A DNA stretch of 64,000 bases from Deltaproteobacteria bacterium (GCA_013812655.1 JACCTC010000237.1:1-64000); one strand, 5' to 3'; shown: positions 9,303-18,727, numbered from the stretch's first letter. Numbers and translations: made by a program. The notes: a model not told the origin generated them from the letters alone.

Positions 9303-9920
9303 ATGCCGCGCCGCCCCGACCTGGTTCGACGAGCCGAGCTCGCCCGCGCGGCGTTCGAGGTGCTGCGCGCGCGGGGCATGCAGACGTCGATGCGCGAGCT
9401 TGCCGACGCGCTCGGGATCAAGCGGCCGACGCTCTACTTTTACTTTCCGGATCTCGGCGCGGTGTTCGAGAGCGTGCTCGATCAGACGAACCAGGCGCTC
9501 GCCGAGACCGTGATCGCGAAGACCCGCGGCATCGCCCATCCGCTCGATCGACTGCGCGCGATGGTGGATGTCGTGGTCGCGTTCCACCGCGAGCGCCCCG
9601 AGCTCATCGGCGGGCTGTTCCAGCTGTGGGCGGTCGGCGGCCGTGACTTCACGAGCGTGCTCGAGCGCGAGCGCAAGATCGTGCTGGCGGTGCGCGATGC
9701 GCTGATCGCCGATCTGCGGGCGGGGATCGCAGCGAAGCAGGTCCGGCCATGCGCGCCGGAGAAGATCGTCACGCTCGTGCTCGCGGTGCTCGATGGCGTG
9801 CTCGTTCACCACGTGCTCGGGATGGCGCATGCCGAGGACGTGATCGGCGAGATGACCGCGCGGATCCTCGAACCGCTGCGGATGCCCGCACGCAAACGTC
9901 CACGAAAGCAGGCCTCATGA
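9303..9920 (+). CDS. TetR-family transcriptional regulator
   Basis: 205 residues from the ATG at 9303. The N-terminal helix-turn-helix is typical of TetR: ARAAFEVLRARGMQTSMREL, then ALGIKRPTLYFYFPD. The C-terminal helical region would bind an unknown ligand and dimerise. An in-frame TTG at 9261 lies inside the operator and is rejected. Two TGACA-N3-TGTCA palindromes directly upstream are the probable self-operator. The stop overlaps the ATG of the C45-like hydrolase gene (ATGA at 9917-9920), so the two are translationally coupled and the regulator probably controls that enzyme. Confidence 0.9.
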   Translation: MPRRPDLVRRAELARAAFEVLRARGMQTSMRELADALGIKRPTLYFYFPDLGAVFESVLDQTNQALAETVIAKTRGIAHPLDRLRAMVDVVVAFHRERPELIGGLFQLWAVGGRDFTSVLERERKIVLAVRDALIADLRAGIAAKQVRPCAPEKIVTLVLAVLDGVLVHHVLGMAHAEDVIGEMTARILEPLRMPARKRPRKQAS

Positions 9921-11605
9921 CCCGACCGTTGTTCCTCGCAAGGCTCATCGGAACCCAGGCCCAGATGGGCGCGCAGCACGGCGCGCTCGTCGCCGCCGAC
10001 GCTGCACGGCTCCTCGAGTTCTACCGCACGATGCCCGAGCGCACGCTCGCCGGCGACATGGGCACGGCGGGCAAGCTCGCGGTGCGCGCGCTCGCGACGA
10101 GCTGGCAGGCGCGGCTCGCGCGCGAGCGGCCACCCGAGCTGGTCGCGCGGTCGAACGCGTTCGTCGATGCGGTGCTCGCGAAGGCACCGGGCCACGACGC
10201 ACGCGCGGCGCGGCTGACGCTCGCGACGATGGACTCGATGCAGAACTGCGTGGCGCTCGCGGCACGCGCGCAGCTCGGCCCGTTCGGCAAGCCGTTCGCG
10301 GCGCTCGCGGTGAAGGCGGCGGTGCCCGCGTGCTCGACGGTCATGGCGTGGGGGCGCGCGACCCACGATGGTGGTCTGCTGTTCGCGCGCAACTTCGACT
10401 TCCCCGGCGTCGGGGTGTGGGATGCCGCGCCCGCGTTCGTGGTCTGCGCGCCGACCGCGGGCCAGCGCTACGGCTTCTTCACGACCCGCGGTGCCGACGC
10501 GCCGGTGGTGACCTGCGTCAACGAGGCCGGCCTCGTGATGGCGCCGCACACGCGGTGGCACCGCGGCATCACGTGGGGCGGGGCGATGATCGTCGATCTC
10601 GTGCACGACATCGCACGCCGCGCAGAGACGCTGGCAGATGCGATCGCCATCGTGCGCGAGCGGCCGGCGTCGTCGAGCTGGGGCATCGCGATCGGCAGCA
10701 GCCGCGAGCAATCGGCGTGCGTGCTCGAGCTCGCCGGCCCGCTCGTCGATGTCGTGCGGCCGCGCCCGGGCGCCGACTACCTCGCGTGCACGAACCGCTA
10801 TCGCACGCCGACGCTACAGCACGGCGAGGTCTCGGGGTCGGCGGCATGGGCGATCCATGCGAACCGTCGCGAGGCCCGGCTGCGCGAGCTCGTCGAGAGT
10901 CGCGAGCGGCCGCTCACCGCGCAGGACCTCGCGAGGTTCCTCGGCGATCGGCGCGACCCCGGCGCACCCGCGCGGCAACGCCACCTCGGCGCGATCCTCG
11001 CGCAGCCGCTCAACGTGCACGGCGTCGTCGTCGCACCGGCATCACGCCAGGCGTGGGTCGGTGTCGATCGCGCACCGTGCTGCGAGGGCGCGTGGGCGCA
11101 GCTCGGCTGGGACTGGAACGGCGCGGCCGGCGGCTGGGAGATCGGCGCGACCGCGGGCGCCGGCTTCGATGCCGCGCTGGTCGACGGCTTCGTCGCGCCG
11201 CAGGATGAAGCGACTCGCCATGTTCACGATGCCGCGCGCGCGTACGAGACGTCGCATGACGTCGCTGCGACCCGGGCCGCGATCGAGCGTGCGATCGCGA
11301 TCGATCCCGATGATCCGTCGATGCGGCTCGCCGCGGCCTGGCTCGCGCTCGAGGCGGGCGTCCCCGACCGCGCGGTGATCCACGTCCATGCCGGACTCGC
11401 GACCGAGACCGAACCGTACCGGCGCGGCCAGCTCCTCTTGTGGGGGGCACGCGCCGCGCAGCGGATCGATCCCGCGCTCGCGAACCGCTGGCGCGACGAG
11501 CTCTCGCGGCTCTCGGGCGAAGGCGTCGACGAGCTCCGCACGCAGGCGCGCCGTCGTCACAGCGGCAGACCGCACGCGAATTTGATGATGGCCGACGCGT
11601 ACTGA
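9917..11605 (+). CDS. C45-family (penicillin acyltransferase-like) hydrolase
   Basis: 562 residues from the ATG that overlaps the TetR stop. Residues 139-165 carry the hallmark of the acyl-CoA:6-APA acyltransferase/C45 peptidase family: a Cys (ACSTVMAWGR) followed by GLLFARNFDFPG. In the family this Cys becomes the N-terminal nucleophile after self-cleavage, so about 138 residues would form the smaller chain. The Asn/Gln amidohydrolase core continues to about residue 420. The C-terminal part looks TPR-like (ERAIAIDPDDPSMRLAAAW). No signal peptide is visible. The probable reaction is amide-bond hydrolysis or acyl transfer on a small molecule or peptide; the substrate is unknown. An effector related to the substrate may act on the coupled regulator. 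Confidence 0.85.
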   Translation: MTRPLFLARLIGTQAQMGAQHGALVAADAARLLEFYRTMPERTLAGDMGTAGKLAVRALATSWQARLARERPPELVARSNAFVDAVLAKAPGHDARAARLTLATMDSMQNCVALAARAQLGPFGKPFAALAVKAAVPACSTVMAWGRATHDGGLLFARNFDFPGVGVWDAAPAFVVCAPTAGQRYGFFTTRGADAPVVTCVNEAGLVMAPHTRWHRGITWGGAMIVDLVHDIARRAETLADAIAIVRERPASSSWGIAIGSSREQSACVLELAGPLVDVVRPRPGADYLACTNRYRTPTLQHGEVSGSAAWAIHANRREARLRELVESRERPLTAQDLARFLGDRRDPGAPARQRHLGAILAQPLNVHGVVVAPASRQAWVGVDRAPCCEGAWAQLGWDWNGAAGGWEIGATAGAGFDAALVDGFVAPQDEATRHVHDAARAYETSHDVAATRAAIERAIAIDPDDPSMRLAAAWLALEAGVPDRAVIHVHAGLATETEPYRRGQLLLWGARAAQRIDPALANRWRDELSRLSGEGVDELRTQARRRHSGRPHANLMMADAY

Positions 11606-11679
11606 TGTTGAGCGCCGGTTGATCCGGTATCCCGCGACGCATACGATGGTTCGCGCGCGCTTCAGCGCGAGGGGCTGAG

Positions 11680-12117
11680 ATGGAATATCTGCACGGACTG
11701 CTCTTGATCGTCGGAGGTGTGCTCGCGCTATCGGCCTTCATCATCGCGAAGAAGCCCGATGCGAAGGCCTTGCTCGACAAGGTGACGCCGTTCCAGGCCT
11801 TCATCGGCGTCGCGCTGCTCGTGGTCGGCCTGATCCGCCTCATCCAGATCGGCCCGATCAACGTGTTCCGGATCCTCAGCGTCGCGCCGCTCCTCGGCAT
11901 CACGCTCATCGGCGCGACCTACGGCGCGATCCTGCTCGGCTTCCTGTTCGGGATGCCGCAGATCGCGAAGTGGATCCCCGGCGAGTCGAACGCCGAGACC
12001 AAGGCCACCAACGTCGCGAAGAAGCTGGCGCCGTTCCAGATGATCCTCGGCGTCATCTGTCTTGTCTCCGGTCTCCTCGTCATCCTCTACCAGCTCGGCA
12101 TCCTGAAGCCCTTCTGA
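11680..12117 (+). CDS. small multi-pass membrane protein, tandem paralogue A
   Basis: 145 residues with four hydrophobic segments. It is internally repeated: KVTPFQAFIGVALLVVGLI in the first half matches KLAPFQMILGVICLVSGLLV in the second, and a KKPDA loop follows the first helix. It is clearly paralogous to the next gene, which starts 7 bp after its stop. The function of the family is unknown to me. Probably an inner-membrane protein, possibly assembling with its paralogue. Confidence 0.75.
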   Translation: MEYLHGLLLIVGGVLALSAFIIAKKPDAKALLDKVTPFQAFIGVALLVVGLIRLIQIGPINVFRILSVAPLLGITLIGATYGAILLGFLFGMPQIAKWIPGESNAETKATNVAKKLAPFQMILGVICLVSGLLVILYQLGILKPF

Positions 12118-12124
12118 GGACCCC

Positions 12125-12565
12125 ATGGATTACCTGTTCGCCATCCTCCTGATCTGCGCCGGCCTGCTCGGAGCGTCGAGCCTGATCGTCGCGAAGAAGC
12201 CCGATGCCGCGCGCATCATCGATTCGCTCCTCCCGTTCCAGGCGCTGATCGGCGCCGGCACGCTCGTGCTCGGCGTACTATCCCTGGTGGTCTGGGGCCC
12301 GGGAAGGATGGTCGCGATGGCCAAGGCGACGCCGTTGTTCGGGGCGACGCTGTGGGTCTGCGTGTTTGCCGGCATCCTGCTCGGCTTCGTGTTCGCGGTG
12401 CCGCTGATGGGGCGTCTCGGCTCGGGTCAGCAGAAGGCCGCCGAGCTCTCGCAGAAGCTCGCGCCGTTCCAGCTGATGATCGGCCTCGCGGCGATCGTCG
12501 CCGGCCTGCTGCTGATCCTGTTCCGCGCCGGCATCCTGCCGCCGAACTTTCCGGGCAGCTACTGA
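12125..12565 (+). CDS. small multi-pass membrane protein, tandem paralogue B
   Basis: 146 residues, the same architecture as the preceding gene: start MDYLFAILLI versus MEYLHGLLLI, shared AKKPDA loop, and duplicated PFQALIG and PFQLMIG motifs. Identity is spread along the whole length, so this is a tandem duplication that has diverged. The two genes are almost certainly one operon. It converges on the aldo/keto reductase with a 10-bp gap. Confidence 0.75.
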   Translation: MDYLFAILLICAGLLGASSLIVAKKPDAARIIDSLLPFQALIGAGTLVLGVLSLVVWGPGRMVAMAKATPLFGATLWVCVFAGILLGFVFAVPLMGRLGSGQQKAAELSQKLAPFQLMIGLAAIVAGLLLILFRAGILPPNFPGSY

Positions 12566-12575
12566 TCGAATTAAA

Positions 12576-13571
12576 TCAGCGCGTGCCGTAGTTGTGCGCG
12601 CTCGTCTCCTCGTTGCGATCGGTCGCGGGAGGCGGCGAGGGTGACAGCGCGCTGATCCGCGCGCGGGTCTCGGCGTCGAGCACGAGGTTCGCGGCGGCGA
12701 GCGTCGGCGCGAGCTGGGCGGGGGTGCGGCCACCGACCAGCACGCTCGTCACCGCCGGATGCGAGGCGACCCACGCGACCGCGAGCGTCGCCGGGTGGTG
12801 TCCGAGCTCGGCGGCGAGCGCGGTGAATCGATCCGCGAGCTCGTAGTACGCGGGGTCGGCGTAGCGCACCTGGTACATCTTGTTGTCGCGGACGCGGCCG
12901 ACATCGGGCGCGCGATTCGCGCCGTACTTACCGGTGAACAGGCCACCGCCCGTCGGGCTGTACGGCACGACAGCGACGCCGAGCGAGTGCGCCATCGGCA
13001 GGATCTCGACCTCGACCTGCCGCTTCGCGAGGTTGTACATCGGCTGCGTCGCGACGAGCGGGGACCAGCCGGCGGCGCGCTGGAGCCCGAGCGCATGCGC
13101 GATCTGCCAGGCCGCGAAGTTCGAGCACGCGGGGTAGAGGATCTTGCCGGCGCGCACCAGATCGTCGAGCGTCCGCAGGGTGTCGCCGAGGTCGGTGACA
13201 TCGTCGAAGCGGTGCAGGTAGAAGAGGTCGATGCGGTCGGTCGCGAGCCGACGCAGGCTCGCCTCGACGGCGCGCACGAGGTGGTAGCGCGATGACCCGC
13301 GTGCGTTCGGATCGCTACCGGTCGGGAAGTACGCCTTGCTCGCGATCACGAGCTGATCGCGGAGCCCGGGCTCGGCGCGGAGCAGCCGGCCGATGATCTC
13401 CTCGGAGCGGCCCTCGTTGTAGACGTCGGCGGTGTCGATGAAGTTGACGCCGGCGTCGCGCGCCGCGCGCCAGATCTCGCCGGCGGTCGCCTCGTCGGCA
13501 TCGCCGCCGAACGCCATCGCGCCGAGCGCGATCCGCGAGACCTTGACGCCGGTCTTGCCGAGCAGGTTCAT
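12576..13571 (-). CDS. aldo/keto reductase
   Basis: 331 residues, a full-length member of the NAD(P)H-dependent aldo/keto reductase superfamily with a TIM-barrel fold. The catalytic tetrad can be placed: Asp in NFIDTADVYNEG with Tyr five residues on, Lys in VIASKAYF, and His in DLFYLHRFDD. The C-terminal cofactor region (VLVGGRTPAQL) is also present. Members reduce aldehydes and ketones to alcohols; the exact substrate cannot be told. The start at 13571 gives the normal N terminus MNLLGKTGVKVSRIALG. The next minus-strand gene upstream ends 13 bp before it, so co-transcription is possible. Confidence 0.92.
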   Translation of the reverse strand: MNLLGKTGVKVSRIALGAMAFGGDADEATAGEIWRAARDAGVNFIDTADVYNEGRSEEIIGRLLRAEPGLRDQLVIASKAYFPTGSDPNARGSSRYHLVRAVEASLRRLATDRIDLFYLHRFDDVTDLGDTLRTLDDLVRAGKILYPACSNFAAWQIAHALGLQRAAGWSPLVATQPMYNLAKRQVEVEILPMAHSLGVAVVPYSPTGGGLFTGKYGANRAPDVGRVRDNKMYQVRYADPAYYELADRFTALAAELGHHPATLAVAWVASHPAVTSVLVGGRTPAQLAPTLAAANLVLDAETRARISALSPSPPPATDRNEETSAHNYGTR

Positions 13572-13584
13572 CGCCCCGAGCGGC

Positions 13585-14151
13585 TCAGCGATCGAACGCC
13601 GCTTCGATGCGCGTCAGGACCTTCTCTTCATCGCCGGACACCTTGCCGAAGCCGAGGATGCCGCCCGCCGAGGTCGCGACCATCTTCGCGAAGCCGACGA
13701 TCTGGTTCCGCAGCAGCCGCGCCTGCTCGTCGTTGAGCTGGGCCGACAGCGCCTTGATGTAGGACTCCCACGCGGTGAACAGCTCCTCGGTCGGCCGCTT
13801 CTTCAGCCAGTCCTGGAGCAGCTCGTAGCCGTCGGTGCCGGCCTCGAGCCCCTTGCCGTGCGCGCCCTGAAGGATCGCGGTGCGCTCGTTATCCTGGATC
13901 GAGCCATCGGCCCACGCGACGTAGATCAGCGGCACCAGCGAGAGCGCCGCGATCGTGTTCGCGCGCAGCCCGAGCGAGACCAGCTTGTCGAGGACGGCGT
14001 CGTCGGACATCCCCGAGGCCTTGCGGAGCTCCTCGCGTGAATTCTGGGACTCCATCTTGTTCTTGATGGCGGCGAGTTTCTGCTTGTTCTCCTGCTCGAA
14101 GAACTGGTTCTCGAGCGCTCGTCCGCGCTCTTCGAGGCTGTTGTCGGCCAT
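13585..14151 (-). CDS. TerB-like protein
   Basis: 188 residues from the ATG at 14151, which has AGGAGC about 9 nt upstream; the longer frame to 14271 runs into the promoter region. A charged coiled-coil-like N terminus (residues 1-50) is followed by a segment resembling the TerB core (LSLVPLIYVAWADGSIQDNE), the acidic helical metal-binding fold of tellurite-resistance and stress proteins. Near the C terminus is a short Gly-rich stretch (SAGGILGFGKVSGDEE). Cytoplasmic. It is divergent from the DUF2254-like gene with about 110 bp between. The family assignment rests on the motif only. Confidence 0.7.
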   Translation of the reverse strand: MADNSLEERGRALENQFFEQENKQKLAAIKNKMESQNSREELRKASGMSDDAVLDKLVSLGLRANTIAALSLVPLIYVAWADGSIQDNERTAILQGAHGKGLEAGTDGYELLQDWLKKRPTEELFTAWESYIKALSAQLNDEQARLLRNQIVGFAKMVATSAGGILGFGKVSGDEEKVLTRIEAAFDR

Positions 14152-14261
14152 CGTGTGCTCCTGGTTGAAAGTGCAGCCACCATACAAAAACTTCGTCGAC
14201 ATCGCAGCGCCGGGAGTGCGAGAAACGGCTCCGGACGCGGAGATGTTGTACGTTCGGCACC

Positions 14262-15866
14262 GTGAACGCACGCCGTCGCCGTCGTCGCCGCCAGCACCGG
14301 CGCGGGGTAGGGCTGTGGCTCGTGCCGATCGCGATCCTCGGGGGCATCGCGCTGCTCGGGTTCGCGACGTTCTACCTGTTCGACCACTACCTGACCGGTG
14401 GCGCGGCCGAGGCCCAGGCGACCGCGACCGCGGCGGGCCGCTACGTCCGCTTCGAGCCGAACCTGATCGCCGATGCGATGGCGGGCCTCGCCGGCATGAC
14501 CGCGGCCGTCCTCGGCATCGTGATCACCGTAGTCTCGCTCCTCGTGCAGCTGACATCGGAGCGCTACACGGGCGTCGCCCAGATGTTCTTGCGCGATCGC
14601 ACGAACGTGATGGTGATGGCGTACTACGTCGTCACCTGCGTCGTCGGCGTGTTCGCGAGCCTCGGCCTGCACTCCGAGTTCGTGCCGCGCGCGACCGTGT
14701 TCGCGATCCTGGTCGCGACCGTGTTCGGGCTCGTGATCATGCTGCCGTACTTCATGTACGTGTTCCGCTTCCTCGCGCCGACGAACCTCGTCGACCGCAT
14801 CCAGCGCGATGCGGTCTCGGATGTCGTCGCCGCCGCCACCGAGCGCGATAACGAGGCGATCGTCGAGGGTCAGCAGCCCGCGATCGCGGCGCTCGAGGAG
14901 CTCACCGACATCACGTCGAACTCCATCTCGGGCAAGGACAAGATCATCGCGAGCCGCGCGGTCGACGCGATCCGCGACTTCGTCGTGCGTTACCTCGAGG
15001 TCAAGGGTCGCGCGCAGCCCAAGTGGTTCGCGATCGGCGCCGAGATCCGCGACAACCCTGACTTCGTCGCGATGGATCCGGAGTCGCTGCGCGATCTGGA
15101 GGCCGATCACACGTGGCTCGAGTGGAAGGCGCTGCGCCAGTACCTCGGCATCTACGCCGAGGCGCAGAGCGACATGCCCGATATCAACTACCTGATCGCG
15201 ATCGACACCCGGTACGTCGGCGAGGCCGCGCTGGCACGTGCCGATCGCAACGTCGTCGCGCTCGCGTTCCGCTTCATGAACAGCTACCTGCGGGCCGCAC
15301 TCAACGCGCGCGCGGTGCGCACCGCGTACAACGTGCTGAATCAGTACCGGCTGCTCGTCGAGAGCATGATCAAGGGCGGCGCCCACGACATCGCGATCGA
15401 GGGCGTGCGCCACATGATCTATTACGGGCGGACGAGCTACGACATGCAGCTCGGGTTCGTGACCGAGACCGTGGCGTACGACGTCTCCGCGCTCTGCGAG
15501 TTCGCGCACTCGCACAAGCACGGCAGCGATCTCGACGACAAGATGCTCGCGATGTTCCTCGAGCTCGATCAGCCGCTGCGGCTCAAGCGCCAGGAGGCCG
15601 GCCTCCAGGGCATCCGCAAGGCGCAGATCAAGCTCGCCTGCTACTACCTCGCGGCCGGTGCCGACGAGCGTGCCGCCAAGATCGCCGCCGACATGGCAGG
15701 TGAGGATCGCGATCGGTTGAAGTCGATCCGCGAGCAGCTCACGCGCGTCGAGTCGAAGGAGTTCTGGGAGATCATCGATCGCGGCCGCAACTTCGAGTAC
15801 ATGCCGACGCGCCAGAAGGACCAGATGGAGCGGTTCTTCGCGATGCTGCCGGCCGCGACCAGCTGA
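14262..15866 (+). CDS. DUF2254-like membrane protein
   Basis: 534 residues, GTG start at 14262. After an Arg-rich start (about 12 Arg in the first 16 residues) come four predicted transmembrane helices in the first 180 residues. They include GMTAAVLGIVITVVSLLVQL and the following SERYTGVAQMFLRD, which match the conserved core of predicted DUF2254 membrane proteins. The remaining 350 residues form a cytoplasmic alpha-helical domain. The function of the family is not established. It converges on the next minus-strand gene with only 3 bp between the stops. Confidence 0.75.
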   Translation: MNARRRRRRRQHRRGVGLWLVPIAILGGIALLGFATFYLFDHYLTGGAAEAQATATAAGRYVRFEPNLIADAMAGLAGMTAAVLGIVITVVSLLVQLTSERYTGVAQMFLRDRTNVMVMAYYVVTCVVGVFASLGLHSEFVPRATVFAILVATVFGLVIMLPYFMYVFRFLAPTNLVDRIQRDAVSDVVAAATERDNEAIVEGQQPAIAALEELTDITSNSISGKDKIIASRAVDAIRDFVVRYLEVKGRAQPKWFAIGAEIRDNPDFVAMDPESLRDLEADHTWLEWKALRQYLGIYAEAQSDMPDINYLIAIDTRYVGEAALARADRNVVALAFRFMNSYLRAALNARAVRTAYNVLNQYRLLVESMIKGGAHDIAIEGVRHMIYYGRTSYDMQLGFVTETVAYDVSALCEFAHSHKHGSDLDDKMLAMFLELDQPLRLKRQEAGLQGIRKAQIKLACYYLAAGADERAAKIAADMAGEDRDRLKSIREQLTRVESKEFWEIIDRGRNFEYMPTRQKDQMERFFAMLPAATS

Positions 15867-15869
15867 GCG

Positions 15870-17003
15870 TCAGCGGCCGACGCGACCGGGCGCGAGCGGC
15901 TTGAAGCGCAGGATCCGGAACGGCGGCTGGGTCGCGTCGACGCCGGCGTGGAGGAACGCGGAGCGATGGAGCTGGTTCGCGACGACGTGGTAGTTGCCGT
16001 CGGGACCAAAGCTGAACGCGTCGACCCACGACAGCTCGGGGCCACGTGCGAGCTCGCGATAGCGGCGATCGCTGCCGATCACGCCGATCGCGTTGTTCGC
16101 GAGATCGCCGAGGTAGATGTTGCCTGCGCTGTCGATCGAGATGCCGTCGGTGATCGGCCGGTCCGCGTAGGCCTCGACGCGCGCCGCGAGCATGACGGTC
16201 GGATCGCGCAGGTCCGCGGTCCGGATCCGGTGGAGCTTGTCGCCGTGCATCGGGCCGAAGTAGAGCCACTCGTCACGCGCGTCGAGCGCGATCGGATTGA
16301 TGCCGACGTGCGGGCGGAACAGCGTCCCGTCGGGCTGCTTGATCTCGACGGGCGTACCGTCGATCACGAGGTCCCGCTCGTTGGGGATCACGCTGGCATG
16401 ACCCTCGAGCACGCGGCGCGCGCCGCCGGTCGCGAGATCGACGACGATCAGCGCGGCGTTCTTGCCGCCGGCCGGATCGGCGATGTAGATCGCGCCGTGC
16501 GTGCGGTCGACCGCGAGGTCGTTGAGGAACGCGTTGTCGGGTGTGACCGCGGTCAGATCGATCGCGGCCTCGAGCTTGTTGGCATCCGCGTTCCAGCCGA
16601 CGAGCTGGCGCAGCTTGCCGCCGCGCATCGCGTTGTCGAGCATCCAGATCACGCCGCGCTCGTCGGCACGGATGCCGAGCACGGAATTCAGCGGAGGTGC
16701 GCCGCTCGCCGCGTAGGTCGCGGGATCGGGGAACGGCGTCATGGTGGTGCCGTGCACCTCGACCACCGGATGCTGCGGCTCGTAAAACTGGTGCAGGCTC
16801 AGGATCATCCGGCTCGCATCCGTCGGCGGCGCCGTGCGCACGCCGCGCGCGACCGTCATCGCGATGTTGCCGGGGCCGACCGCGAGCTCGCGGGTCGTCT
16901 CGACGACAACACCCTGCGGCACCGGGTCTGGAGCTGGCGCGGGGCGACCCCCGCCACACGCGACCCCGCCACATGCGACGAGCAGCAGGGCGAGGTGCTT
17001 CAT
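15870..17003 (-). CDS. major royal jelly/yellow-like beta-propeller lipoprotein
   Basis: 377 residues. Signal MKHLALLLVACGGVACGGG with lipobox Cys around residue 11 or 16. The body reads as a six-bladed beta-propeller of the yellow/SMP-30 type: NSVLGIRADERGVIWMLDN, then NAFLNDLAVDRTHGAIYIAD, then TDGISIDSAGNIYLGDLANN. The ATG at 17003 overlaps the mutase stop (ATGA), so it is translationally coupled to the sugar-phosphate mutase. Probably an envelope-anchored sugar-lactone or small-molecule binding or hydrolysing protein; activity not predictable. Confidence 0.82.
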   Translation of the reverse strand: MKHLALLLVACGGVACGGGRPAPAPDPVPQGVVVETTRELAVGPGNIAMTVARGVRTAPPTDASRMILSLHQFYEPQHPVVEVHGTTMTPFPDPATYAASGAPPLNSVLGIRADERGVIWMLDNAMRGGKLRQLVGWNADANKLEAAIDLTAVTPDNAFLNDLAVDRTHGAIYIADPAGGKNAALIVVDLATGGARRVLEGHASVIPNERDLVIDGTPVEIKQPDGTLFRPHVGINPIALDARDEWLYFGPMHGDKLHRIRTADLRDPTVMLAARVEAYADRPITDGISIDSAGNIYLGDLANNAIGVIGSDRRYRELARGPELSWVDAFSFGPDGNYHVVANQLHRSAFLHAGVDATQPPFRILRFKPLAPGRVGR

Positions 17004-18727
17004 GCGAGCAGCTTCTGGTGCGCGTCGCGCAGCTTGCCGAGCTCGGCGAGGCCACGGCCGCGCGCCGTCGCGATCGGCTCGTCCGTGCCGACCTCGACGC
17101 GAACCTCGTAGTAGCTCTTGAGCTTCGGCTCGGTGCCCGACGGCCGCATGATCACGCGGCGCCCACCCGCGAGCCTGAACACCAGCACGTCCGACGGCGG
17201 CAGCCCGCCTTCGCTCTTCATCAGATCGCGGACCTCTTCGACGGCAATCCCGCCGAGCTCCTTCGGGGGCGCGCCGCGGAACTTCGCCATCGCCGCCTTG
17301 ATCTGCGCGATGCCCTCGGAGCTGGGCTTTGTCAGCGAGACCTGCTCGGTCACGAACAACCCGACCTTGCGATAGATATCGTCGAGGTGATCGAGCACGG
17401 TCTTGCCCCGCGCGCGATCCCACGCCGCGAGCTCCGCGAAGATCACCGCCGCCGACACGCCGTCCTTGTCGCGCACCAGCGGTCCGACGCTGTAGCCGAG
17501 CGCCTCCTCGTAGCCCATCACGAACCGGCCCTGGTGCTCGCGCTCGTAGTCCATCGCCGCGTTGCCGATCCACTTGAAGCCGGTGAGCGTCTCGCGATAG
17601 TCCGCGCCCGCCGCCTTGGCGAGGAAGCCGAGTAGCTGCGACGAGACGAGCGTCGTCGCGACCATCCGCTTGTCGCGCGGCGACGTCTCGAGCAGGTAGT
17701 CCGCGAGCAGCACGCCGATCTGATCGCCCGTGAGCACGCGGTAGCCGGCACCTTCGGGCACCGCGACGCACAGCCGGTCGGCGTCGGGATCGTTGGCGAG
17801 CACGAGGTCCGCCTGCTTCTCGGCAGCGAGCGCGAGCACGCGATCCATCGCGCCCTTCTCCTCGGGGTTCGGGAACGCGACGGTCGGGAACTCGGGATCG
17901 GGCTCGCGCTGCGAGGGCTCGGTGTGAAACTGCGGGAACCCCGCGCGCTCGAGACCCGCTTCGACGGAGCGTGCCCCGACTCCGTGCAGCGGCGTGTACA
18001 CGATCACGAGCGCGCGGCCGTCGACCTCGGGGCTCGCGCGCAGGCCGGCGACCTTCGCGATGTAATCGTCGTGCAGGCTCTCGTCGAGATCGATCAGGAG
18101 GCCGTTGCGGCGGAGCTCGTCGAGCTCGGGCATCGCGAGCTCGTCGCTACGGCCGATCTTGGTGATCGCCGCGGCGATGCCGGTGTCGTGCGGCCGCACG
18201 ATCTGCGCGCCGTTACCCCAGTAGACCTTGTAGCCGTTGTACGCGGGCGGGTTGTGGCTCGCGGTGACCATGACGCCAGCACACGCGCGCTTCTCGACGA
18301 CGGCCCACGCGGTCGTCGGCGTGGGCCACGGTCGGTGCGCGAGGAAGACCTTGATGCCGAGGCCGCCGAGCACGCGCGCGGTGTCCTCGGAGAACACCCG
18401 CGAGTTGCGGCGAGCGTCGTGACCGATCAGCACGCCGAGCCGCTTGGCGTCGGGCACGTTCGCGAGCACGTACGCACCGAGCCCGGCGCTGACCTTGCGC
18501 ACGAGCACGCGGTTCATCCGCTGCGGGCCGGCACCGAGGATGCCGCGGAGGCCGGCGGTACCGAACTCGAGCGTACCGTCGAAGCGCTCGGTCAGCTCCT
18601 TGATCGCCGCAGCGTCACCACCGTCGGCGCCGGTGATCAGCGCACGCAACTCCTCGCGCGTGACGGGGTCGGAGTCTTCGGTGTGCCAGGCTTCGGCGGC
18701 TTCGCGGTGCGGAGGATGGAGCGACAT
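17000..18727 (-). CDS. phosphoglucomutase/phosphomannomutase
   Basis: 575 residues, alpha-D-phosphohexomutase superfamily, with the length and order of PGM2/PgcA-type enzymes. The catalytic phosphoserine loop is VTASHNPPAYNGYKVYW, the Mg2+ loop is NDPDADR, the sugar-binding loop is around TGFKWIGN, and the phosphate-binding loop near the end is IMRPSGTEPK. All four loops are intact, so it should interconvert hexose 1- and 6-phosphates and feed polysaccharide and envelope synthesis. It is coupled by an ATGA overlap to the propeller lipoprotein downstream. A long out-of-frame open frame across the same region is a shadow. Confidence 0.93.
   Translation of the reverse strand: MSLHPPHREAAEAWHTEDSDPVTREELRALITGADGGDAAAIKELTERFDGTLEFGTAGLRGILGAGPQRMNRVLVRKVSAGLGAYVLANVPDAKRLGVLIGHDARRNSRVFSEDTARVLGGLGIKVFLAHRPWPTPTTAWAVVEKRACAGVMVTASHNPPAYNGYKVYWGNGAQIVRPHDTGIAAAITKIGRSDELAMPELDELRRNGLLIDLDESLHDDYIAKVAGLRASPEVDGRALVIVYTPLHGVGARSVEAGLERAGFPQFHTEPSQREPDPEFPTVAFPNPEEKGAMDRVLALAAEKQADLVLANDPDADRLCVAVPEGAGYRVLTGDQIGVLLADYLLETSPRDKRMVATTLVSSQLLGFLAKAAGADYRETLTGFKWIGNAAMDYEREHQGRFVMGYEEALGYSVGPLVRDKDGVSAAVIFAELAAWDRARGKTVLDHLDDIYRKVGLFVTEQVSLTKPSSEGIAQIKAAMAKFRGAPPKELGGIAVEEVRDLMKSEGGLPPSDVLVFRLAGGRRVIMRPSGTEPKLKSYYEVRVEVGTDEPIATARGRGLAELGKLRDAHQKLLA

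Noticed and set aside
17004-17771. Upstream extension of the beta-propeller lipoprotein frame
   Set aside because: It is an Arg-rich shadow inside the mutase gene; the lipoprotein signal begins at 17003.
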